The notes: generated by a model from the sequence alone, not told the origin. 64,000 nucleotides of DNA from an uncultured Phocaeicola sp. (GCA_944319745.1 CALUET010000009.1:33248-97247); one strand, 5' to 3'. Numbered from the stretch's first letter, positions 27,306 to 37,448 are shown. A program made the numbers and translations.

Positions 27306-27890
27306 ATGGATAAATTCAGTTACGCCATCGGCCTGGGAATAGGCCAAAACTTAGCAAGCATGGGCGCGCGCGGAATTAATGTGGAAGACTTTGCACAAGC
27401 AATCAAGGACGTTTTGGATGGAAACAAGACAGCTATCACACATACCGAGGCACGCGAAATCGTAAACAAATACTTCTCTGAATTGGAAGAAAAGATGAAT
27501 GCGGAAAATATAGCGAAAGGAAAAGCTTTCCTCGAGGAGAACAAAAAGAAACCAAACATCGTTACTTTACCCAGCGGACTGCAATATGAAATAATAAAAC
27601 CGGGCAACGGTAAAAAACCGAAAGCCACCGACCGTGTACGTTGCCACTATGAAGGCACACTGATAGACGGAACTTTATTCGATAGTTCCGTAAAACGTGG
27701 AGAACCGGCCGTATTCGGTGTTAATCAAGTTATCAAAGGTTGGGTGGAAGCATTGCAACTAATGTCTGAAGGCGCCAAATGGAAACTGTACATTCCTTCC
27801 GAACTGGCTTACGGAGCACAAGGAGCAGGCGAAATGATCCCGCCGCACAGTACATTGATTTTCGACGTAGAATTAATTGAAGTATTATAA
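27306..27890 (+). CDS. FKBP-type peptidyl-prolyl isomerase
   Basis: 194 aa. The N-terminal ~85 residues are the helical FkpA-like dimerisation part (YAIGLGIGQNLASMG). The FKBP domain is at ~90-193: LPSGLQYEIIKPGNGKKP, VRCHYEGTLIDGTLFDSS, VIKGWVEALQLM, WKLYIPSELAYG, IPPHSTLIFDVELIEV. It speeds cis-trans isomerisation at prolines during folding. No clear signal peptide, so it is likely cytosolic, unlike its downstream paralogue. Confidence 0.93.
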   Translation: MDKFSYAIGLGIGQNLASMGARGINVEDFAQAIKDVLDGNKTAITHTEAREIVNKYFSELEEKMNAENIAKGKAFLEENKKKPNIVTLPSGLQYEIIKPGNGKKPKATDRVRCHYEGTLIDGTLFDSSVKRGEPAVFGVNQVIKGWVEALQLMSEGAKWKLYIPSELAYGAQGAGEMIPPHSTLIFDVELIEVL

Positions 27891-27909
27891 TATAAAAACA
27901 AAAAGACCA

Positions 27910-28779
27910 ATGAAAAAAGGAATTTTCATAATGATGGTGGCTGTAATATCCGGCCTGGCATCATGCACATCTCCGACACATAAAGGAGATATCAAGAACG
28001 GATTAGACTCGTTATCTTACATGATGGGAATCAGTGGAACGGGAGGTTTAATGCAATATGCGCAACGAAACTTAGGTGTTGACTCGGCCAATTTCGGAGA
28101 TTTTATAAAAGGTATCGAACAAGGAACGAAAATCAAGGACGCGAAGGAGAAGGCATATTTGGCAGGTATCCAGATCGGCCAGCAAGTTTCCAACGACGAT
28201 GCATTCCAAATGCTGAACAATCGTTACTTCGCCGGTGCGAAAAACGCGTCATTCAATAAAGATCTTTACATCGCAGGATTCCTTGCCACTTTAAAGAAGG
28301 AGGAAAAGATTTCTCTCGATTCTGCAGCAAACTTCATAAACATTTTCGGCCCGGGCATCAAAGCGGATGCAATGGAAAAGGAATATACCGAATACAAAAA
28401 AGAAAATGAAGAATTCCTTGCAAAGAATAAAGAGAAAGGAGGAATTAAAACAACACCCAGCGGCTTGCAATACCGCATCATCACTGAGGGTAAAGGTGCG
28501 ATTCCTACCGACTCTTCACGAGTAAAAGTTAACTATAAGGGAACTTTAATCGACGGAACGGAATTCGACAATTCGTATGATCGCAAGAGACCTCTCATCT
28601 CAAATGTCGACAAAGTAATAAAAGGATGGCAAGAAGCTCTGACAATGATGCCGGTGGGCTCAAAATGGGAAATCTTCGTTCCTCAGGAATTAGGATACGG
28701 TGCTTCACAAACCGGAAGAAATATCAAACCTTTCTCAACGCTGATCTTTGAAATAGAATTACTGAACATAGAAAAATAA
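27910..28779 (+). CDS. FKBP-type peptidyl-prolyl isomerase, lipoprotein
   Basis: 289 aa. The ATG at 27910 was chosen over an earlier in-frame start because it places a lipobox (SGLASC) correctly. N-terminal helical part with SLSYMMGISGTGG, then an FKBP domain at ~175-289: TPSGLQYRIITEG, VKVNYKGTLIDGTEFDNS, VIKGWQEALTMMPVG, FVPQELGYG, FSTLIFEIELL. It probably folds envelope proteins. It lies 19 bp after its cytosolic paralogue: a duplication with split location. Confidence 0.93.
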   Translation: MKKGIFIMMVAVISGLASCTSPTHKGDIKNGLDSLSYMMGISGTGGLMQYAQRNLGVDSANFGDFIKGIEQGTKIKDAKEKAYLAGIQIGQQVSNDDAFQMLNNRYFAGAKNASFNKDLYIAGFLATLKKEEKISLDSAANFINIFGPGIKADAMEKEYTEYKKENEEFLAKNKEKGGIKTTPSGLQYRIITEGKGAIPTDSSRVKVNYKGTLIDGTEFDNSYDRKRPLISNVDKVIKGWQEALTMMPVGSKWEIFVPQELGYGASQTGRNIKPFSTLIFEIELLNIEK

Positions 28780-28821
28780 ATATGCCACCAAACCCCGTAA
28801 AACATCGGGTAAAAACAAATA

Positions 28822-28866
28822 AAAGAATCTTGCCTTTGCTATAAAAGCTCGGCAAGATTCTTTCTT
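28822..28866 (+). terminator. Terminator of the FKBP operon
   Basis: AAAGAATCTTGCC and GGCAAGATTCTTT form a 13-bp stem with T-rich tail. Confidence 0.88.
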
Positions 28867-28901
28867 TTTTTACGCATATTTATTAATAAGGAAGGATTCG
28901 T

Positions 28902-30596
28902 TCAGGCTTTCTTTTCCTTTACATCGTTATGGGCTTCCACCACGTTTACCACATAATCGCCTAATTTTTCACACTCTTCAATGAGATCCATATAGTGAAT
29001 GCCCATCTGATAATCGTACTCTTTATTGTTTATGTCTATGATATTCTGGCTTTTTAGTTGACTGCGGTAGTTATTGATTTCATTCTCCATATTAAATGAT
29101 TTATTCACATCTATGGCATGATGCGTGTCCTCCACCGAAGCAATCATTTGGCTGAGTGCGTCATCCGTCAGTTGAAACATCTGGTAAATATGTTCATATT
29201 GCTTCGGGGTAAAGTCCGTACTCTCCCGGTGTTTCCGGTTGATCGTGCGCGCCAGATTATAACAACTATCGCCGATACTTTCTATTTCTGCGATTTCCCT
29301 CAACATCTCTCTTATCTGGATTTTGCTTTCCGAACTCAATCTTCCCTCTGAAACCTGAGTAAGATAATTGGCAATCTCCACCTCCATTCTGTCACTGATA
29401 TTCTCATATTTCTCAATTCTACTGAATAATTTATTAAATTCATTTTCGTTTTTCATCGGAAGAAGATCACGCACCATACGGAACATGCGCTGGATGCGCT
29501 CGGCAAAAAGATTTATTTCTTTCCGGGCCTGCAGAAGGGATAATTCGGCAGTCGAAAGCAATCCGCTCGTAATAAACTGCAATCTGTATTCTTCCTCTTG
29601 TTCTTTCTGAGGAACAATCTTACAAACAACCTTCTCCATCTGGTTAACAAACCAAATTAATATCAGAACATTACAAACATTAAAGCACGTATGGAAAGCA
29701 GAAAGCTTAAATGATACGGCAACCCCGCCGGCCTCGTTTATATTCATTAGGTCTGTTATCAGCCAATCAACAAAATGAATAAACGGCTTGAACAGTATCA
29801 GTACCCATAAAACACCAAATACATTAAACATCAGATGCGCAACAGCAGCCCGCCGGGCCTGGGTGTTTGCCGTAATCGCCGCGAGATTTGCCGTGATAGT
29901 TGTCCCGATATTCTCTCCAAGAACCAGAGCCGCTCCCAATTCGAAGCTGATCCATCCGTTTGCACACATTATTAATGTGATCGCCATCGTTGCAGACGAT
30001 GCCTGAACAATCATCGTAAGTACGGTTCCTATCAGCACAAAAAGTATAATAGAAAAGTAGCCCATGTCGGTATAGTTCTGCACAAACGCCAACATTTCCG
30101 GGTTTTGATCGAGATTCGGAGCGTTTTCTTTAAGCAGGTTCAATCCCATGAACAGGAAAGAAAAACCAAATATAAACTCTCCGGCAGACTTATAATTACT
30201 CTTTTGGGAGAAGAGAAGAGGAATACCAATTGCCAGAAGAGGCAAAGAAAAAGCAGATATATCTACCTTAAATCCCAAGGCAGATATAATCCAAGCCGTA
30301 ACCGTTGTTCCGATATTGGCGCCCATAATCACGCCTATCGCCTGGGATAACGTAAGCAAACCTGCATTTACGAAACTGACAACCATGACTGTCGTTGCAG
30401 AAGACGACTGGATAAGTGCTGTTATCAGCATGCCGGTTAACACTCCGGTAACACGATTGGTAGTCATGGCCGTCAGAATATTTCTGAGCCGGTCCCCCGC
30501 AAATTTCTGCAAACCTTCGCTCATGATTTTCATTCCATAAAGGAATAAAGCCAAAGAGCCGAGCAACTTTAAAAAATCATAAAAAGTATATTCCAT
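28902..30596 (-). CDS. Na+/phosphate cotransporter with C-terminal PhoU-like domain
   Basis: 564 aa from the ATG at 30596 (a GTG at 30626 gives ten extra residues). Two inverted membrane repeats carry the family QSSS motifs: MLITALIQSSSATTVMVVSF and LTMIVQASSATMAITLIM, each followed by a GANIGTT/GENIGTT motif. About eight or nine hydrophobic segments end near residue 330. Residues ~345-560 are helical, PhoU-like (AELSLLQARKEINLFAERIQ, IAEIESIGDSCYNLARTI). It takes up phosphate with sodium at the inner membrane. It is divergent from the nucleoside kinase gene. Confidence 0.92.
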   Translation of the reverse strand: MEYTFYDFLKLLGSLALFLYGMKIMSEGLQKFAGDRLRNILTAMTTNRVTGVLTGMLITALIQSSSATTVMVVSFVNAGLLTLSQAIGVIMGANIGTTVTAWIISALGFKVDISAFSLPLLAIGIPLLFSQKSNYKSAGEFIFGFSFLFMGLNLLKENAPNLDQNPEMLAFVQNYTDMGYFSIILFVLIGTVLTMIVQASSATMAITLIMCANGWISFELGAALVLGENIGTTITANLAAITANTQARRAAVAHLMFNVFGVLWVLILFKPFIHFVDWLITDLMNINEAGGVAVSFKLSAFHTCFNVCNVLILIWFVNQMEKVVCKIVPQKEQEEEYRLQFITSGLLSTAELSLLQARKEINLFAERIQRMFRMVRDLLPMKNENEFNKLFSRIEKYENISDRMEVEIANYLTQVSEGRLSSESKIQIREMLREIAEIESIGDSCYNLARTINRKHRESTDFTPKQYEHIYQMFQLTDDALSQMIASVEDTHHAIDVNKSFNMENEINNYRSQLKSQNIIDINNKEYDYQMGIHYMDLIEECEKLGDYVVNVVEAHNDVKEKKA

Positions 30597-30689
30597 CCGA
30601 TAATTAGTTAAAGTGGGAATAAACACTTAATCGTTTTATGTGTAACTTAACTGCCGGGTATTTATGCCACCGCAAAATATATTACAATT

Positions 30690-32354
30690 ATGTTACAAAT
30701 ATATTGCAAAAATAGCAATCAAACAAAAGAATTTCCCGAAGGATCTTCTCTTTTGGATATTTATAAAGGATTTGAATTACAAATGCCTTATGGCACAGTC
30801 AGTGCGAAAGTCAACAACAAAGTTGAGAGCCTTACTTTCCGAGTATACGGAAATAAGGACGTAGAGTTCCTCGACATTACAAACCCATCAGGCATGCGTA
30901 CATACGTACGATCCCTTTGTTTTATTTTAGTCAAGGCAGTAGAAGATTTATATCCCGAGGGAAACATCGCTCTGGAACACCCGGTTTCAAAAGGGTATTT
31001 CTGTAAATTACACATCAATCGCCCAATAGAACTGGATATTGTACGCAACATCGAACAAAAAATGCAGGAAATCATTGATGAAGATATCCCGTTTCTGCGC
31101 ATAGAAAGCCACACCGATGATGTAGTCCGACTGTTTCGGGAAAGAGGAATGATCGATAAGGCCGAGTTGTTGGAAACCTCCGGACAGCTCTATACCTCGT
31201 ATTACAGATTGGGAAGCACCGTGGATTATTACTACGGGAGCCTGGTTCCCAGTACAGGATATATCCGTAATTTTGATATAATGAAATATTACGACGGTCT
31301 GTTGTTGCGCATCCCCAACCGAACCAATCCCGCAAAATTGGAAGAAGTGGTGAAGCAAGACAAGATGTTGGAAGTATTTCAGGAATACCATAACTGGAAT
31401 AAAATTTTAGGAATCAATACGGTCGGCAATCTAAATGTTGCCTGCAACAAAGGATTTGCAACGGAACTGATCAATGTTTCCGAAGCATTGCAAGAAAAGA
31501 AAATATCCCAAATAGCAGATGAAATAACCAGGCGAAACCAAAACGGGGAACGCATAAAACTTGTGTTAATCTCCGGCCCTTCTTCTTCAGGAAAAACAAC
31601 TTTCAGTAAAAGGCTCAGCGTCCAGCTTATGACAAACGGCATAAAACCGTTCCCCATATCGATGGATGATTATTTTGTCAATAGGGAAAATACTCCGTTA
31701 GACGAAAACGGACAACATGATTTCGAGTCATTATATGCTCTCGACATCCCGTTCTTCGAAAAACAACTGCAAGAACTTTTGGCAGGGAAAGAGGTTGAAC
31801 TGCCCCGTTTTAACTTTACAACGGGAAGACGCGAGCCCAGCGGCAGGAAACTTCGTATCAACGATTCCATGATTCTTATCCTTGAAGGGATTCACGCATT
31901 GAATCCGGCATTGACACCGAACATCCCTTCCGAGAATAAATATAAGATTTATGTATCGGCTTTAACGACTATTTTATTGGACAATCACAATTACATTCCC
32001 ACCACAGACAACCGCTTATTACGACGCATTATCCGAGATTATAAATACAGAAACTATTCGGCCGAACAAACCATCTCACGCTGGCCGAGCGTACGCGCCG
32101 GCGAAGACAAATGGATATTCCCTTATCAAGAGAATGCCGATGCCATGTTCAACTCCGCCCTCCTGTTTGAACTGGCAGTATTAAAAGATTATGCAGAACC
32201 TATCCTGCGGAAGGTTCCCAACAATTGTCCCGAATATTCGGAAGCACACCGTCTGCTTCGGTTCTTATCTTACTTTGTTTCTGTGCGCGACAGCGAGTTA
32301 CCTCCCACATCTCTTCTGCGCGAATTCCTCGGAGGAAGCAGTTTCAGATATTGA
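30690..32354 (+). CDS. Nucleoside (uridine-type) kinase with TGS and threonyl-tRNA-synthetase-like domains
   Basis: 554 aa. Residues ~1-60 are TGS-like (KEFPEGSSLLDIYKGFELQ), ~70-220 resemble the second additional domain of threonyl/alanyl-tRNA synthetases (LYPEGNIALEHPVSKGYFC, RELGMIDKAEL-like segment), and ~285-490 form a P-loop kinase: LVLISGPSSSGKTTFSKRLS (Walker A, ~295), PISMDDYFVNRENTPLDENG, LILEGIHALNP. This three-part layout is typical of a Bacteroidetes/Firmicutes nucleoside kinase family. It probably phosphorylates a nucleoside with ATP; the substrate is unproven. Confidence 0.9.
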   Translation: MLQIYCKNSNQTKEFPEGSSLLDIYKGFELQMPYGTVSAKVNNKVESLTFRVYGNKDVEFLDITNPSGMRTYVRSLCFILVKAVEDLYPEGNIALEHPVSKGYFCKLHINRPIELDIVRNIEQKMQEIIDEDIPFLRIESHTDDVVRLFRERGMIDKAELLETSGQLYTSYYRLGSTVDYYYGSLVPSTGYIRNFDIMKYYDGLLLRIPNRTNPAKLEEVVKQDKMLEVFQEYHNWNKILGINTVGNLNVACNKGFATELINVSEALQEKKISQIADEITRRNQNGERIKLVLISGPSSSGKTTFSKRLSVQLMTNGIKPFPISMDDYFVNRENTPLDENGQHDFESLYALDIPFFEKQLQELLAGKEVELPRFNFTTGRREPSGRKLRINDSMILILEGIHALNPALTPNIPSENKYKIYVSALTTILLDNHNYIPTTDNRLLRRIIRDYKYRNYSAEQTISRWPSVRAGEDKWIFPYQENADAMFNSALLFELAVLKDYAEPILRKVPNNCPEYSEAHRLLRFLSYFVSVRDSELPPTSLLREFLGGSSFRY

Positions 32355-32382
32355 CCGCATCTTAATTATTTTCTTAACTTTG
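32350..32382 (+). promoter_or_regulatory. Candidate promoter of rpoN
   Basis: TAACTTTG at 32375-32382 with ATTG (one mismatch) at 32350-32353, 21-bp spacing. It lies just past the kinase stop codon. Confidence 0.55.
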
Positions 32383-32407
32383 CAAAAGCATTAAAAGAAA
32401 AAACACT

Positions 32408-33886
32408 ATGGCTTTAAACTCTCGTCAGGTACAAACCCAGGCACAACAGCAGGTTCAAACTTTATCGCCGCAACAAATCTTAGCCGTCAAGCTGTTGGAA
32501 CTTCCAACGGTGGAGTTTGAGGAACGCATTCATGCCGAGCTTCTCGACAACCCGGCGCTGGAAGAGGGAAAAGAACAGACGTCTGAAGATGATGCACACG
32601 AAGATCTCGATTTCAACGATGAGAATGAAAGCGACGAATCCGAGTATAATCAGGACCTGTCACTGGGGGATTATCGTACGGAAGACGATATTCCCGACTA
32701 CAAACTGCAAGAGAATAATCGCTCAAAAGACGAGAAAGCCGAAGACATTCCCTTCTCCGACAGTATATCATTTTACGAAACTTTGAAAGAACAGCTCGAC
32801 ATGCAGGAACTAACTCCCGAGGAAAGACAACTTGGAGAATACCTTATCGGTTCGCTGGATGACGACGGGTTATTGAGAAAAGACCTGGAATCGCTGGCCG
32901 ATGAACTGGCCATTTACCAAGGCATATCTACCACAACGGAACAATTGGAGAAGGTCCTAACCATCATTCAAGACTTCGATCCGGCCGGGATCGGGGCACG
33001 AAATCTGCAAGAGTGCCTGTTGCTGCAAATAAAACGCAAAGAAGATTCTCCGCTGAAACAGGTTGAATATGATATTATAGAGAAGTGTTGTGATGAATTC
33101 AAAAAGAAAAACAAAGAAAAAATCATCCAGAAATTAGGAATTGATGAAGATACTTACAACGCAGCAATTGCCGAACTGACCAAACTCAATCCCCGCCCGG
33201 GAAGTTCTTTGGGAGAAACCATCGGAAAAAATCTGCAACAAATCATTCCCGACTTCATCGTAGAAACGGAAGATGATGGTAATATCCGACTAAGTTTAAA
33301 CAACCGAAACATCCCGGAGCTGAGGTTAAACCGCGAATTTACCGAAATGCTTGACGAACATACACGAAACCGTGCCAACCAAAGCAAGGAATCAAAAGAC
33401 GCATTACTCTTCCTTAAACAAAAAGTTGACGCCGCGCAAGGCTTCATCAACGCGGTAAAACAGCGGCAACAAACCCTGTTAAACACCATGCAAGCCATCA
33501 TTGATTTGCAACGACCGTTCTTTCAAGAAGGAGATGAGGCCCTGTTGCGTCCGATGATTCTTAAGGACGTTGCAGAACGATCCGGCCTGGATATCTCCAC
33601 GGTTTCACGCGTAAGCAATAGCAAATATGTGCAGACCAACTTCGGAATATACTCACTGAAGTTCTTTTTCAACGACGGATATACCACTGAAAACGGAGAA
33701 GAACTTTCAGTTCGCGAGATTAAACGGATCTTGAAAGAGTGTGTGAATAACGAAAACAAAGAGAAACCTTATACGGATGACGAATTGGCCGAAATACTGA
33801 AAGCCAAAGGTTACCCCATAGCCCGCCGTACTGTGGCAAAATATCGCCTGCAATTAAATATCCCCGTAGCCCGGCTCCGAAGATAA
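32408..33886 (+). CDS. rpoN: RNA polymerase sigma-54 factor
   Basis: 492 aa, a normal length. Region I is Gln-rich (QVQTQAQQQVQTLSPQQILA). An acidic region II spans ~55-115. Region III has the core-binding and HTH parts (RPMILKDVAERSGLDISTVS), and the RpoN box region reads ARRTVAKYRLQLNIPVARLR at the end. Sigma-54 directs transcription from -24/-12 promoters, each needing an ATP-driven activator. No such activator is in this window. Confidence 0.96.
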   Translation: MALNSRQVQTQAQQQVQTLSPQQILAVKLLELPTVEFEERIHAELLDNPALEEGKEQTSEDDAHEDLDFNDENESDESEYNQDLSLGDYRTEDDIPDYKLQENNRSKDEKAEDIPFSDSISFYETLKEQLDMQELTPEERQLGEYLIGSLDDDGLLRKDLESLADELAIYQGISTTTEQLEKVLTIIQDFDPAGIGARNLQECLLLQIKRKEDSPLKQVEYDIIEKCCDEFKKKNKEKIIQKLGIDEDTYNAAIAELTKLNPRPGSSLGETIGKNLQQIIPDFIVETEDDGNIRLSLNNRNIPELRLNREFTEMLDEHTRNRANQSKESKDALLFLKQKVDAAQGFINAVKQRQQTLLNTMQAIIDLQRPFFQEGDEALLRPMILKDVAERSGLDISTVSRVSNSKYVQTNFGIYSLKFFFNDGYTTENGEELSVREIKRILKECVNNENKEKPYTDDELAEILKAKGYPIARRTVAKYRLQLNIPVARLRR

Positions 33887-33908
33887 TCGACCTGAAAATT
33901 GCCCGAGA

Positions 33909-34589
33909 ATGGAACATACAAATATACCGGACGAACTGACGTTTCACGAAAAAGAACAAGATATTCCCCAAGAAAGAACGGGACGTTTATTTACAACGGC
34001 CCGCATCATTTCTGCCATATTCACCCCGTTTATGGTGCCTTTCATAGCATTCTTCCTCCTGTTCTTTTTCACCTATTTGAACATTACCCCGCTTAAATAT
34101 AAGATAATCGTGCTGTCTATGGTCTACTGCTTCACGATTCTGTTGCCCATGCTATCCATCTATTTATTCCAAAAAATAAATGGTTGGGGCATTAAGGAAC
34201 TGGGGATTCGAGAAAAACGATTCATCCCTTACGGGTTGACAATACTAAGTTACGTGGGATGTCTGCTCACAATGTACCGGATTCATCTCCCGCGTTACAT
34301 GAGCGGAATTATAGTTTCCACGCTGCTCTGCATGGTAATCTGCACAATTGTCAACATGAAATGGAAAATAAGCACGCATATGGCAAGCGGAGGGATGATG
34401 GTCGGCGGATTACTTTCCTACAGTTTTATCTTTCAGTTTAACCCCATCTGGTGGCTTTGCGCCTTCATCCTTTTAAACGGGATGGTCGGCTCTGCACGGA
34501 TTATAGTGCGACAACATACCCTAAACGAAGTGGAAGGTGGTTTTTTTGTGGGTTTGTTTTGCGGAGTCATCGGAATTTTGTTTATTTGA
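33909..34589 (+). CDS. Membrane protein, PAP2-phosphatase-like C-terminus
   Basis: 226 aa with about six hydrophobic segments. The C-terminal half resembles the PAP2 superfamily: KISTHMASGGMMVGGLLSYS and GSARIIVRQHTLNEVEGGFF, which recall the SGH and R-x5-H motifs, though the match is partial. It may hydrolyse a lipid-linked phosphate or be an inactive relative. It starts 22 bp after rpoN and 41 bp before gcvH, so it is likely in the same transcript as rpoN. Confidence 0.75.
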   Translation: MEHTNIPDELTFHEKEQDIPQERTGRLFTTARIISAIFTPFMVPFIAFFLLFFFTYLNITPLKYKIIVLSMVYCFTILLPMLSIYLFQKINGWGIKELGIREKRFIPYGLTILSYVGCLLTMYRIHLPRYMSGIIVSTLLCMVICTIVNMKWKISTHMASGGMMVGGLLSYSFIFQFNPIWWLCAFILLNGMVGSARIIVRQHTLNEVEGGFFVGLFCGVIGILFI

Positions 34590-34630
34590 AGATAGAATAC
34601 TAAAAATACAAATTTCTAAATGCCATAATT

Positions 34631-35011
34631 ATGAATTACCCAGCAAATGTAAAGTACACAAGCGAACATGAATGGATTCGCCTGGATGGAGAAACAGGAT
34701 ACGTAGGAATTACCGACTACGCACAGAATCAACTTGGGGATATTGTCTTCGTCGATGTAACAACCGAAGGAGAGACTCTTGCAAAAGGAGAGATTTTCGG
34801 TACGATAGAGGTCGTGAAAACCGTTTCAGATTTATTCCTTCCCATCGGCGGTGAAATACTTGAAGTCAATCCGGCCTTGGAAGAAAATCCCGAACTTGTC
34901 AACAAGGATCCTTACGGAGAGGGATGGCTGATAAAAATAAAACCGACGGATCTGGCCGAAATGGACGAATTGCTGGATGCCGAAGCCTATAAACTATTAA
35001 TAAACGAATAA
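34631..35011 (+). CDS. gcvH: Glycine cleavage system H protein
   Basis: 126 aa, standard size. It shows YTSEHEWIRLDGETGYVGIT, LGDIVFVDV and GTIEVVKTVSDLFLPIGGE, with the lipoylated Lys in VVKTVSD. The lipoyl arm shuttles the aminomethyl group between P, T and L proteins. None of gcvP, gcvT or lpd is nearby, so it is a split system here. It is followed by purE after 14 bp. Confidence 0.96.
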   Translation: MNYPANVKYTSEHEWIRLDGETGYVGITDYAQNQLGDIVFVDVTTEGETLAKGEIFGTIEVVKTVSDLFLPIGGEILEVNPALEENPELVNKDPYGEGWLIKIKPTDLAEMDELLDAEAYKLLINE

Positions 35012-35025
35012 CCGAAAACAAAAGA

Positions 35026-35535
35026 ATGAAACCTGTTATAAGCATCATTATGGGCAGCACTTCGGATATGCCCGTCATGGAGAAAGCAGCAAAACTGCTG
35101 GACGAAATGCAAGTTCCTTTCGAAATCAATGCACTTTCCGCCCATAGAACTCCGGCCGAAGTGGAAAAATTCTCAAAAGAAGCGGCCGCACGCGGCATAA
35201 AAGTAATCATTGCTGCTGCAGGAATGGCCGCAGCCTTGCCGGGAGTAATTGCAGCAAACACAACACTGCCGGTCATCGGTGTCCCCGTAAAAGGCAGCGT
35301 TCTCGACGGAGTAGACGCTCTTTATTCCATTCTTCAAATGCCTCCCGGAATTCCGGTGGCAACCGTTGCCATAAACGGTGCGATGAATGCAGCAATCCTC
35401 GCCATACAAATGCTGGCTCTTTCCGACGAAGGACTGGCAAAAAAACTGGCTTCTTACAAAGAAGGGCTGAAAGATAAAATCGTAAAGGCGAACCAAGAAC
35501 TAAAAGAAATCAAATATACCTATAAAACGAACTGA
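35026..35535 (+). CDS. purE: N5-CAIR mutase PurE (5-(carboxyamino)imidazole ribonucleotide mutase)
   Basis: 169 aa. Conserved stretches: SIIMGSTSDMPVMEKAAKLL, NALSAHRTPAEV (active-site His), IIAAAGMAAALPGVIAANT, PVKGSVLDGVDALYSILQMP. It makes CAIR in purine synthesis. The stop overlaps the ispG start by one base (TGATG), so the two are coupled. In some genomes PurE uses bicarbonate directly; the length favours the common class I form. Confidence 0.95.
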   Translation: MKPVISIIMGSTSDMPVMEKAAKLLDEMQVPFEINALSAHRTPAEVEKFSKEAAARGIKVIIAAAGMAAALPGVIAANTTLPVIGVPVKGSVLDGVDALYSILQMPPGIPVATVAINGAMNAAILAIQMLALSDEGLAKKLASYKEGLKDKIVKANQELKEIKYTYKTN

Positions 35536-37382
35536 TGGATTATTTTAATTACGAACGCCGTCACGCGAAAGAAGTATATGTTGGCGCCACTCCTATGGGT
35601 GGCGCTAATTCTATAAGGATACAAAGCATGACAAACACCCCGACAATGGATACCGAAGCCTGTGTGGAACAGGCAAAACGTATCATCGATGCCGGAGGAG
35701 AATACGTGCGTCTTACCACACAGGGCGTGAGGGAAGCCGAGAATCTAAAGAACATAAATATCGGTTTACGCTCGCAGGGATATGACACCCCGCTGATTGC
35801 CGATGTGCATTTCAACCCCAATGTAGCCGAAGTTGCGGCTCTTTATGCAGAAAAGGTGCGGATCAACCCGGGAAATTACGTCGATGCGGCACGTACTTTC
35901 AAGCGACTGGAATATACAGACGAGGAATACATTCAGGAAATTCAGAAGATACGTAACAGACTTGTTCCGCTTCTTTCCATCTGCAAAGCCAATCATACGG
36001 CCTTACGCATCGGCGTGAACCACGGCTCTTTATCCGATCGCATCATGTCACGATACGGAGATACACCGGAAGGGATGGTAGAATCTTGCATGGAATTTCT
36101 CCGCATCTGCGTAGAAGAAAACTTCATGAATGTGGTAATATCCATAAAAGCATCAAACACGATTGTCATGATAAGAACCGTACGCCTGCTGGTTATGCAA
36201 ATGGAAAAGGAGAATATGAATTTCCCTTTGCACTTGGGCGTGACCGAAGCCGGCGATGGAGAAGACGGAAGAATCAAATCGGCACTGGGGATCGGCGCAT
36301 TGTTTTCGGACGGATTGGGCGACACCATACGGGTTTCACTCAGCGAAGCTCCCGAAGCAGAGATTCCTGTTGCCCGAAAATTGGTAGACTACATCGCCAA
36401 ACGTAAGGATCATCCTTACATCCCGGCAAGAGCAAATGAACGATTCAACTACATCAACCCGACAAGACGCGCCACCATTCCCGTAGGAAATATCGGAGGC
36501 GACAACATCCCTGTCGTAATCTCCGCCCGATTGGAAAACAACGAGATAAGTAAAGGGCCGTTTAAACCCGACTATGTTTACTGCGGACAAAAAAATCCTC
36601 AGGCCATCCTTCCGGACACCGGTTACATTGTAGATGCCACCGTATGGAGAGGTGACGAGCACACTTTCCCGGCCTTTACCTCCGCACAACTCATCGGATT
36701 GCATCACTGTCAGGCAAACATGAAGTTTCTTTTCCTCTCGTATATGGGACTGAACGACGAAGTGACGGCCTGTTTGAGGCGGCATCCGGAAGTAATCATC
36801 ATCGCCCAGAGTAATCATCCTAACCGTGTTGGAGAATTTCGCGGACTTGTTCACCAGCTCATGAACGAGAATTTGTCCAACCCCGTGGTATTCTTCCAAT
36901 TCTATGAAGAAAGCAATCCCGAAGATTTACAGATAAAGTCTGCCGCAGACATGGGCGCCCTTATATGCGACGGTTTCTGCGATGGCATACTTTTATACAA
37001 TCATGGCGGAAAGATCGACGATGAGACTGTAGACAAAACGGCTTTTGGTATCTTGCAAGCCGGCCGTGTCAGAATGACAAAGACCGAATACATTTCCTGT
37101 CCGGGATGCGGGCGTACGCTTTATAACCTGGAATCGACCATCGCAAAGGTCAAGAAGGCCACATCGCATCTCAAGGGCCTGAAAATAGGTATTATGGGAT
37201 GCATCGTGAACGGGCCCGGCGAAATGGCCGATGCCGATTACGGCTATGTGGGAGCCGGACGCGGGAAAATCAGCCTGTACAAGAAGAAAGAATGCATCCG
37301 GAAAAACATTCCCGAAGAAGAAGCCGTGGAGAAACTGATCGAACTGATCAAGGAAAACGGCGATTACATAGAGCAGGAGTGA
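35535..37382 (+). CDS. ispG: 4-hydroxy-3-methylbut-2-enyl diphosphate synthase IspG, long form
   Basis: 615 aa, the long three-domain type seen in Bacteroidetes, Chlamydia and plants, instead of ~370 aa. The N-terminal TIM barrel has SIRIQSMTNTPTMDTEACV, KVRINPGNYVD and LGVTEAGDGEDGRIKSALG. An inserted middle region (~280-500) is followed by the C-terminal iron-sulfur domain with YISCPGCGRTLYNLE (~521) and MGCIVNGPGEMADADYGYVG. It converts MEcPP to HMBPP in the MEP isoprenoid pathway. It is coupled to purE and ends at a strong terminator. Confidence 0.96.
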   Translation: MDYFNYERRHAKEVYVGATPMGGANSIRIQSMTNTPTMDTEACVEQAKRIIDAGGEYVRLTTQGVREAENLKNINIGLRSQGYDTPLIADVHFNPNVAEVAALYAEKVRINPGNYVDAARTFKRLEYTDEEYIQEIQKIRNRLVPLLSICKANHTALRIGVNHGSLSDRIMSRYGDTPEGMVESCMEFLRICVEENFMNVVISIKASNTIVMIRTVRLLVMQMEKENMNFPLHLGVTEAGDGEDGRIKSALGIGALFSDGLGDTIRVSLSEAPEAEIPVARKLVDYIAKRKDHPYIPARANERFNYINPTRRATIPVGNIGGDNIPVVISARLENNEISKGPFKPDYVYCGQKNPQAILPDTGYIVDATVWRGDEHTFPAFTSAQLIGLHHCQANMKFLFLSYMGLNDEVTACLRRHPEVIIIAQSNHPNRVGEFRGLVHQLMNENLSNPVVFFQFYEESNPEDLQIKSAADMGALICDGFCDGILLYNHGGKIDDETVDKTAFGILQAGRVRMTKTEYISCPGCGRTLYNLESTIAKVKKATSHLKGLKIGIMGCIVNGPGEMADADYGYVGAGRGKISLYKKKECIRKNIPEEEAVEKLIELIKENGDYIEQE

Positions 37383-37407
37383 TACAAAACCCTGCCGTAT
37401 TTTAAAC

Positions 37408-37448
37408 AAAAGCGCCGCAACGATTGAAACAATTGTTGCGGCGCTTTT
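37408..37448. terminator. Bidirectional terminator between ispG and pnp
   Basis: AAAAGCGCCGCAAC and GTTGCGGCGCTTTT form a 14-bp stem with A and T tails, serving both convergent genes. Confidence 0.92.
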